Source: Bacteroidota bacterium | Lineage (GTDB): Bacteria; Bacteroidota; Bacteroidia; NS11-12g; UBA955 | Reading direction: 5' to 3' | DNA length: 32,182 nucleotides | NCBI GenBank assembly: GCA_013205405.1 | Contig: JABMMZ010000051.1 | Span: 1 to 32,182 of the forward strand | In this document: in pieces, positions 25,956-32,182 of the stretch | How positions within the stretch are numbered: position 1 is the stretch's first letter | Layout of the letters: each line of letters starts with the position of its first letter | Program-made: the position numbers and the translations under genes | The notes under the pieces: generated by a model | Database searches by the model: none | Seen by the model: only the letters and a program-made list of their open reading frames with translations | What the model was told of the DNA's origin: nothing

Positions 25956-26921
25956 TTAAATTAAATTGGGTTGGAAACTATTATCAAGCTTGAACAAGGA
26001 ACTTATTGAACCATGCTCATGGATATTTCTGATTGCTTTGCTAATAAGGGGTGCTACTGATAGTACTCTAATCTTATCGCTACTTTGTTTCATTGGAATA
26101 GTATCACATACTATTAACTCCTCTAAAACACTATTTTCAATATTTTCGTAGGCTTTGCCACTTAATACTGGGTGCGTGCACACGGCTCTTACTGAACGGG
26201 CACCATTATCTTTAATTAATTTGGCAGCTTTGCTTAGTGTACCAGCTGTATCACATAAATCGTCTACAAGCACTACATCCATGCCGTTAACATCTCCAAT
26301 GATGGTCATGCTTGCAATCTCGTTAGCTTTTCTTCTTTCTTTATCACAAATTACCATCGGGCAACCCAATACTTTAGCGTATTCTCTATTGCGATTACTT
26401 GCACCAACATCTGGAGCAGCAATAACGAGTTTATCTAAATTTAGTGAACGGATATAAGGAATAAATACAACCGAAGAATCTAAATGATCTACAGGAACAT
26501 TAAAAAAACCTTGTATTTGAGGGGCATGCAAATCCATTGTGATTACTCTATTAGCACCTGCCGCACTTAATAAGTCGGCTATCATTTTACTGCCAATAGA
26601 CACCCTAGGTTTGTCTTTTCTATCTTGTCTAGCGTAGCCATAATAGGGTATTACTGCAGTTATATAATTGGCAGATGCTCTTTTGGCTGCATCTATCATT
26701 AATAACAATTCTAATAAATTATCGCCAGGAGGATTCGTAGATTGTACTATAAAAATATCACAACCACGCACAGATTCATTAAAGCTAGGTTGCATTTCGC
26801 CATCACTAAATTTGTTAATGGTAACATCTCCAAGCGTGTTGCCAAAATGATCTGCTATTTTTTGAGATAACGAATAAGAAGCAGTACCACTGAAAATTTT
26901 AACTTTATTAATGATTGACAC
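25956..26921 (-). CDS. prs: Ribose-phosphate pyrophosphokinase (PRPP synthetase)
   Basis: Makes phosphoribosyl pyrophosphate from ribose 5-phosphate and ATP for nucleotide, His, Trp and NAD synthesis. At 321 aa it is normal. It has FSDGEMQPSFNESVRG, VQSTNPPGDNLLELLLMIDA, IPYYGYARQDRKDKPRVSI, the catalytic loop DKERRKAN, and the PRPP-binding loop VVLVDDLCDTAGTL (about 222-235). The start is a GTG at 26921. A tRNA-Gln gene ends 41 bp upstream on the same strand, and no -7 box is seen in between, so prs is probably read through from the tRNA promoter. Confidence 0.98.
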   Translation of the reverse strand: MSIINKVKIFSGTASYSLSQKIADHFGNTLGDVTINKFSDGEMQPSFNESVRGCDIFIVQSTNPPGDNLLELLLMIDAAKRASANYITAVIPYYGYARQDRKDKPRVSIGSKMIADLLSAAGANRVITMDLHAPQIQGFFNVPVDHLDSSVVFIPYIRSLNLDKLVIAAPDVGASNRNREYAKVLGCPMVICDKERRKANEIASMTIIGDVNGMDVVLVDDLCDTAGTLSKAAKLIKDNGARSVRAVCTHPVLSGKAYENIENSVLEELIVCDTIPMKQSSDKIRVLSVAPLISKAIRNIHEHGSISSLFKLDNSFQPNLI

Positions 26922-26962
26922 TTCTGATTGATTTATTTATTTTAATTTAAACTTTTTAGAAG

Positions 26963-27033
26963 TTGCCCGAGCTGGATTCGAACCAACATAAACTGCACCA
27001 AAAACAGTTGTCCTGCCATTAGACGATCGGGCA
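26963..27033 (-). tRNA. tRNA-Gln, anticodon UUG
   Basis: 71-nt cloverleaf on the minus strand. A 7-bp acceptor stem (TGCCCGA / TCGGGCA, discriminator A); D arm GTCTAATGGCAGGAC; anticodon stem ACTGT / GCAGT with loop TTTTGGT, giving anticodon TTG; short variable loop; and T arm GTTGG-TTCGAAT-CCAGC. CCA is not encoded. It reads glutamine codon CAA (and CAG by wobble). Confidence 0.96.
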
Positions 27034-27053
27034 ATAATTCTTTAAAAGGATTG

Positions 27054-27084
27054 CAAAGGTAGATTTTATTTTCTTTATTGCAAA
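27054..27084 (-). promoter_or_regulatory. Promoter of tRNA-Gln (and probably prs-rplY)
   Basis: On the minus strand, TTTG (27084-27081), a 19-base spacer and TACCTTTG (27061-27054) match the Bacteroidota consensus exactly. The start of transcription would be near 27047, about 14 nt before the mature tRNA 5' end. Confidence 0.78.
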
Positions 27085-27128
27085 TATTTTAGCAATAAAT
27101 TTAATGCAATTATATTTCGTAATACTTT

Positions 27129-29108
27129 CTATTGGACTACTGCCAATTTATCGTTATGTATCAAAATTCCATTTTGCTGTATTTTTACAAAATAAATACC
27201 TGCAGGAAGTGTATTCAAATCAATTTTGGTTTTACTCTCTAATAATTTTGAGCTAAATATTTGCTTACCCTCCATATTATAAATACTCATATAATAGCTC
27301 TTTTCTGCATTAAATTGTGGAACAGTAATGATAAGGAAATTATTGGCTGGATTGGGCGCAATATTGATAGTTTCTTTTTTATTTTGATTAATGCCAACTG
27401 TAAAATTTTGGCCAGTTATTGGATCACAATCCATAAAAGTAATTATTTGCAGACAATTACTTAAATCATAAGAATAAGAATAACTAAATTCTGTTCCTGT
27501 ATAATCTGAAATAAAAACTTGCCCCCAAGCGTTCGTATAAGTATTTATAGTGATTTCCGTAAGTTGAGGATTATGTAATTGCAACATATGGCAAGGGTGC
27601 ATAGTTTTGCCATTCATATAGGTTTCTTGGCTTATTGTTTGAGGAGGTATAGATTTTTGCCCTACTATACCCATCATCCATATATCGTAACCTATAAATG
27701 GCTGATTACTTGGAAAATCTAAAACTATTGGCATATTGGGACTTTTAGGACCTTTATTGATGCCAATTTTTGGAGTGTAAATGGTTGGGTTGATATTTGT
27801 AGCACAATTAATTGTTCCTCCTCCAAAACCATTGATATAACCTTGCTTATTTCTTAACAATCCATTTTCTTGGTCTTGTCTTTCAATATTTTTTAATCTA
27901 AATATTTTTGAAGAAACAACAGCAAAATTTTGAAAATTATTAGATGCTTCTAATACTAACTCGAAAGGCGAATAAATTCGAGTTTGATTGGCAGACGAAG
28001 AACAGTATATATTAGTAGCTATGCCATAAATATACAAAGTATCATTTGAAACATATAAATTACTAAAACTAAAAACATGCAGTTCTGGTCTTAAAAGAGG
28101 ACTACCATTCTCAGTAATATTTCTTGTTGTTAGTAATATGCCAGTATTGGCATCGATAACACTTAAAAATGCTCCTTCGGATTTTGTCGAATTAGAAATT
28201 TGAATAATTCTATTGGTATTTGCATCATAGTAGGCATCTGCACCTGATTGTAAATAATAAGATTGATTAGAATTATTTGGATTTGAACACATTATAGTTG
28301 AAAAACTATTATTCCAAAGTGAAGTACCATTATTATCCAATAAAGAAGATAGAACCACTTGAGAAGTACCATTAATTGTTAAACCAGCTCCTATATCCCA
28401 AGGTAATTGTTCATTTTGAGAACCTGTAACATAATAACGTTGATTGTTACCATTATCTAAATAAGGGAATATTGATTCTGCCATATCATAATCAGGCGTA
28501 TTGGTATAATTGGCAGTATTATACTCAGTAAACCAGTTGGTATTACCAATATTATCCGTATTTAATACAAAGCCCGTTTTTGAGGTAAATAAAGCCAAAC
28601 TATCTTCAGAGGAAAACCCTGCAATAACATATCCATTACTTTGCGTTTTTTTAATATCTAAACCCACATTATTGGGGTGGTCGTATATTTTACTCCACGT
28701 TATTGCTCCAGTAGCAGCACTGATATTTGCCATATAAGCTCTTGTATTATCTAGTGTGGGCGAGGTATTGAAATCTACATAACCAGTTATGACATAGCCA
28801 TTACCTCCCAAATTATGATCAATAGCCATACAACGGGTGTCATAATTATTAGCTTGCAGCCCATATACTTGGCTCCATTGAATAATACCATCAAAATCTA
28901 CCTTTTTAATGGTAATTTTATATCCATTGGCGGTAAGCACAGTGCCTGCCAAAATATGGTAATTGCCATCTGCCAATATATTCATGCCTATTTCTTTAAG
29001 TGGTGCGCCTGTTTCTGTATAGGTTTTTTCAACAGCAAAAAGTGCATTTGATTTTAATATGATGGTTAAAAACAAAATAGCTAAAATGTAGTTTTTTATA
29101 TGTTTCAT
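27129..29108 (-). CDS. Secreted propeller-like protein with T9SS type A tail
   Basis: 659-aa predicted exported protein of unknown function. The signal peptide (about 1-25, ending NALFA) is followed by repeated short sheets of the form 'dG-x-I-x-W-S-x-x-Y' (GIIQWSQVYG, GAITWSKIYD, IGNTNWFTEYN, GTSLWNNSF), interleaved with GYVITGY/GYVIAGF. This pattern suggests a beta-propeller or related repeat fold (about 30-300). A less repetitive region (300-580) follows, then a type A T9SS domain (INIAPNPANNFLIITVPQFN ... PAGIYFVKIQQNG) in the last 70 residues. The start is the ATG at 29108. It is divergent from the 29200 gene and transcribed towards tRNA-Gln. No catalytic motif is seen. Confidence 0.87.
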   Translation of the reverse strand: MKHIKNYILAILFLTIILKSNALFAVEKTYTETGAPLKEIGMNILADGNYHILAGTVLTANGYKITIKKVDFDGIIQWSQVYGLQANNYDTRCMAIDHNLGGNGYVITGYVDFNTSPTLDNTRAYMANISAATGAITWSKIYDHPNNVGLDIKKTQSNGYVIAGFSSEDSLALFTSKTGFVLNTDNIGNTNWFTEYNTANYTNTPDYDMAESIFPYLDNGNNQRYYVTGSQNEQLPWDIGAGLTINGTSQVVLSSLLDNNGTSLWNNSFSTIMCSNPNNSNQSYYLQSGADAYYDANTNRIIQISNSTKSEGAFLSVIDANTGILLTTRNITENGSPLLRPELHVFSFSNLYVSNDTLYIYGIATNIYCSSSANQTRIYSPFELVLEASNNFQNFAVVSSKIFRLKNIERQDQENGLLRNKQGYINGFGGGTINCATNINPTIYTPKIGINKGPKSPNMPIVLDFPSNQPFIGYDIWMMGIVGQKSIPPQTISQETYMNGKTMHPCHMLQLHNPQLTEITINTYTNAWGQVFISDYTGTEFSYSYSYDLSNCLQIITFMDCDPITGQNFTVGINQNKKETINIAPNPANNFLIITVPQFNAEKSYYMSIYNMEGKQIFSSKLLESKTKIDLNTLPAGIYFVKIQQNGILIHNDKLAVVQ

Positions 29109-29173
29109 ATTTCAAAGTACATAAAAAAAAAATGAATTATCAAAATTTATTTTCAAAAACTTGAAACATTTTT

Positions 29174-29181
29174 TATCTTTG
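29174..29181 (+). promoter_or_regulatory. Possible -7 box of the 29200 gene
   Basis: TATCTTTG on the plus strand, 18 bp before the ATG at 29200, matches TAnnTTTG. The nearest TTG upstream (29161-29163) is at only 10 bp, so the -33 element is not clear. Confidence 0.4.
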
Positions 29182-29199
29182 TATGTCATACCTTGTAAA

Positions 29200-32182
29200 A
29201 TGAACATATTTAAAAAATACTTATCATTATTTTTATTTCTAATACCGTTTTTATTATTTGCTCAAAATGGATTAATTGGTAAAAACTTTATCTTGTGTAA
29301 AGCAAATCCTTTTCAATATAAAATTAAAGTTTATGTAGAGGCTTTCGAGAATACAACTGTGAAAGTGAGCAATTCCAAAAGAAGCTATAATTACCAATTT
29401 AACATACTAAAAGATTCTGTATTTTTTTTTGATATTGACACCCAATATGTCAATCATCGTTTTCCAGTTGATCGTGTTCAAACTAATTTAATTCAAATTC
29501 AATCCACAGGTAATATTTCAGTCAAATATACCTATGATTTTAAAGAAGGAGGAGGAGGTGCTGAAAATACATCTTATGAAATGTCGGCAGTTTTACCAAA
29601 CAATTTATTAGGCAATTATTACCAAATAATGAATAGTAAAAATTTGGGAAATATGTTTTCAATTTACACTGATATAGACAGCAATTTAATAGAAATTAAT
29701 GCATTAGATACAATAATATATGGCGTAAAAAGAAAAGGGAAGTTTACTGTAATGTTGCGCAAAAATGAAACCTATAATTTTTTTGCTTACACAAATTTTG
29801 GAGGTAGTACAATAAAAAGCATAAATCCCAATAAAACATTTGGTGTAGTAAATTCAGAATTCCCTGAATATACGTTTTATAAAAACAAAGTTCATTTTTG
29901 GGCAGATGCGCATGTTTTTGAGGTATTACAGCCCAATAGATTTCATGGTAAAAAATTTTATATAAGTCAAATATTTATTGACGAAGGCAATTCAGATTAT
30001 AGAGAGATAGTCCGCTATATTTCGCCTACAGATGGCACAATAAGCTTGAATGGAAGAACAAAAAGTTTAAAAGCCAATAAAGCAGATACTTTTTATATAC
30101 ATCAACCTTCGGTTTTAGAAAGTACAGAAGCTATACAAATTCAACAACTTACCCCTCCAAGTAGTTTTTATGTTAAAAATGGCTTTCCTTATACCAATAG
30201 TTTAAGAAATATTATACCATGGAAACTTAACTTAAAGCAATTAAACATCAATTTTTGGTGTGAATCAAATATTAATAAAGGTTGGATATACTCAGAATTT
30301 AATTTGATATACCCTAAACAAGACAGAAAAAAGATAAGAATAAATGGTATTCGGTTAGATTCTATGGAATTCACCTTTCAAAGGCGTTATAAACCTTTTC
30401 CTTATGATACCAGTATGGAAATATGCGGTGCTGGGTTGTATGCAAATCAAAATTTTAAAAGAGCAAATATTACCACAACAGGAAGCGGTTTTTTAGCAGA
30501 TGTGTTTCAAAATCAGGAGGGTTTTAGATTAAGCACCTACAACCCAGGTTTTTTTAACAAAGCTTTAGATGTAGAAATGCGCATAAACGGCACAGATTAT
30601 TTTTACGAAAATGAAAACAATGTACCCAAAATATGCCACCAACCCACGCTTTTTAATTGCCAAACCAACTACCCTGCCGATGCTTGGCTTTGGCGCATAG
30701 AAGATAGCACCTATACTATACAAAGTATTAACCATAGTTTTAAAGATACAGGCATAAAAAAAATAACCATGGTGTCTATTCGCAAAGACCCCAATAGCAC
30801 TGCCCAAATAGCAGATACTTTAATCAAATACATTCGTATTTACACCGCACCTTTTGTAAAATTTAGCACGGATACTCTAACCCTTTGCCTGGGCAATGTG
30901 GTAAGTTTAAAACCTGCCAAATATGCAGATGATAGCCTACTATGGGCTTTAGATGTTGGTAATTTGAGTTGTACCAATTGCAACAGCACCAAACTTTTGC
31001 TCACCAAAAATAGTCCCATTCAACAAAACATTATAGCCATAGCAAGGCTGCAAGGCTGCATAAATGCCAGAGATACGCTAATTGTAAAAAATAAAGGTAC
31101 AATTAAGCTTACTAATTTGAAAGATACAACAATTTGCTATGGGCAAACAATAACCCTGCCCACCTTAGCACAAGGCGGTAATACGACTGATTACAATTAT
31201 ATTTGGTTGTTTAGTAAAGACACGATTAAAAACCCAAACATTGCTCCCACAGTTTCTGCCACTTATAAGCTAAAACTGACAGATAATTGCAGTAAAGATA
31301 GCCTTGGTATAACCATAGTAGATAGTATTTTATATAAAATTAATGTATTACCAAAGCTATCTATCTCTAAAATACCAGATAGTACCATTTGCAATGGCAT
31401 AAGTCTACCCATTGCTTTTCATTTAAAAGGTGGTATTAAAAAAAATTACACCCTTAAGTTTCAAAATATAGCCACAACCGATACTATTTTTAACCTAAAA
31501 CCAGATACCACCTCGCGCTATCAAATGGTATTAGCCGATGGCTGTTCTATAAGCGATACTGTAGCTTTTACCTTATTTGTAAAAACAGATTCAATATATA
31601 TAATAAACTCCAAATTAAATGATACAGTATGCAATAAGCCAGCTTACAATTTAATAGTAAATGCCTTTTCTAAATATAATTTACCGCTTAATTATACTGT
31701 TTTCAATCAAAAAGATTCTTTAATGACAACAAATTCTGATGGTAATTTTAATGTACCTATTTATTTTGGCAATAATACATTTAAAGCAAAAATTGAAAGT
31801 GTTTGCAGTATTCAAGATTCAGCCGTTTTTTATATTCAAGCAAATAAAGCCATGGCAGCTAATGTAAGACAAACACCCATTTGCTTTAAAGATACTGCTT
31901 CCGTTTTTACAACTATAAGCTATGGCAATGCAAACCGTTACAACCTTAAATGGGCATTATTAAATGGACAAAGCATTAGCTCTGATTCTATATTTAAATT
32001 TTCAACTAAAAATAAAAAAACTACCTTGTATTATGCCCTTACTGATAATTGCAGCGCACCATTGAAAGATAGCTTGATACTATTGCCTGTGGCATTGGCA
32101 AAACTAGATGTAAATAAAAATGTTCAGTGCTTAAAAAACAACTTATTTATTGTAAAAAATAGCAATGATACAACTCTTAATA
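29200..32182 (+). CDS. Giant secreted Ig-like repeat protein, partial at right edge
   Basis: An open frame of 994 codons runs from the ATG at 29200 to the end of the window without a stop. A signal peptide (1-22, ending LLFAQ) is followed by a beta-rich N-terminal region (about 25-330; GLIGKNFILCK, ENTSYEMSAVLPNNLLGNYY, FYISQIFIDEG) that resembles the IgGFc-binding-like N-terminal region of Bacteroidota PKD proteins; this match is tentative. From about residue 550 there are serial Ig/PKD-like modules, each opening with an acidic-Thr-Cys strand (DTLTLCLGN, DTTICYGQ, DSTICNGI, DTVCNKP, QTPICFKD). The C-terminus, where a T9SS tail would be expected, is outside the window. Codon third positions become richer in C from about 30540. 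Surface adhesion is inferred; the ligand is unknown. Confidence 0.85.
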   Translation, partial: MNIFKKYLSLFLFLIPFLLFAQNGLIGKNFILCKANPFQYKIKVYVEAFENTTVKVSNSKRSYNYQFNILKDSVFFFDIDTQYVNHRFPVDRVQTNLIQIQSTGNISVKYTYDFKEGGGGAENTSYEMSAVLPNNLLGNYYQIMNSKNLGNMFSIYTDIDSNLIEINALDTIIYGVKRKGKFTVMLRKNETYNFFAYTNFGGSTIKSINPNKTFGVVNSEFPEYTFYKNKVHFWADAHVFEVLQPNRFHGKKFYISQIFIDEGNSDYREIVRYISPTDGTISLNGRTKSLKANKADTFYIHQPSVLESTEAIQIQQLTPPSSFYVKNGFPYTNSLRNIIPWKLNLKQLNINFWCESNINKGWIYSEFNLIYPKQDRKKIRINGIRLDSMEFTFQRRYKPFPYDTSMEICGAGLYANQNFKRANITTTGSGFLADVFQNQEGFRLSTYNPGFFNKALDVEMRINGTDYFYENENNVPKICHQPTLFNCQTNYPADAWLWRIEDSTYTIQSINHSFKDTGIKKITMVSIRKDPNSTAQIADTLIKYIRIYTAPFVKFSTDTLTLCLGNVVSLKPAKYADDSLLWALDVGNLSCTNCNSTKLLLTKNSPIQQNIIAIARLQGCINARDTLIVKNKGTIKLTNLKDTTICYGQTITLPTLAQGGNTTDYNYIWLFSKDTIKNPNIAPTVSATYKLKLTDNCSKDSLGITIVDSILYKINVLPKLSISKIPDSTICNGISLPIAFHLKGGIKKNYTLKFQNIATTDTIFNLKPDTTSRYQMVLADGCSISDTVAFTLFVKTDSIYIINSKLNDTVCNKPAYNLIVNAFSKYNLPLNYTVFNQKDSLMTTNSDGNFNVPIYFGNNTFKAKIESVCSIQDSAVFYIQANKAMAANVRQTPICFKDTASVFTTISYGNANRYNLKWALLNGQSISSDSIFKFSTKNKKTTLYYALTDNCSAPLKDSLILLPVALAKLDVNKNVQCLKNNLFIVKNSNDTTLN

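Noticed and set aside
26155-26457. 100-codon open frame on the plus strand
   Set aside because: Antisense within prs, whose motifs are all intact on the other strand.
30565-30807. 80-codon open frame on the minus strand
   Set aside because: Inside the continuous plus-strand giant ORF, with no start-site signals of its own.
1-32182. Mobile element, prophage or defence island
   Set aside because: No transposase, integrase, terminal repeats, phage genes or known defence domains are seen on either strand.

Overview
The window is chromosomal DNA from a low-GC member of the Bacteroidota. Several independent signs agree. There are many secreted proteins with type IX secretion (T9SS) C-terminal signals. 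Promoters have the Bacteroidota form TTG-N19/21-TAnnTTTG. Shine-Dalgarno sites are absent, TTG and GTG starts occur, and DUF5606 and a YGAY-type TonB protein are present. I cannot place it below phylum with confidence; the mix of giant PKD-repeat adhesins and type A and type B T9SS tails fits the Chitinophagia/Sphingobacteriia side.

Layout. 1-2553 (minus): pabB, cut by the left edge and carrying an apparent frameshift in a 9-base A tract, overlapping the end of uvrC. 2652-10200 (minus): two adjacent, nearly equal-length (1228 and 1229 aa) paralogous giant surface proteins, each with six PKD-like modules and a type A T9SS tail; each has its own terminator. 10340-16621 (minus): ffh, then a 1639-aa PKD/FnIII protein with a type B T9SS tail. 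16704-18956: a TPR lipoprotein (+), a PduO-type cobalamin adenosyltransferase (-) and a TonB-family protein (+), the last two divergent around a 16-bp perfect inverted repeat. 19005-21353 (minus): a tightly packed run DUF4199-plsC-gatC-ABC ATPase with overlapping start/stop codons. 21470-23379 (+): DUF5606 and a frameshifted serine hydrolase with a T9SS tail. 23408-23565 (-): a broken 5' remnant of a secreted-protein gene. 23688-24641 (+): accA. 24642-25352: a gene-free stretch holding a degenerate 21-bp tandem repeat. 25353-27033 (-): rplY, prs and tRNA-Gln(UUG), probably one transcript. 27129-29108 (-): a secreted propeller-like protein. 29200 to the right edge (+): the first 994 codons of another giant secreted Ig-like protein.

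How they work together: the housekeeping genes (DNA repair, SRP targeting, fatty-acid and phospholipid synthesis, PRPP, indirect Gln/Asn-tRNA amidation, folate) are interspersed with large exported proteins that would use the Sec and T9SS systems encoded elsewhere. No mobile element, CRISPR array, rRNA or defence system is visible. The most unusual parts are the tandem giant paralogues, the degenerate 21-bp/heptapeptide repeat, and a 22-25.2 kb zone where three loci look decayed. Nothing here supports a claim of a wholly new multi-gene system.
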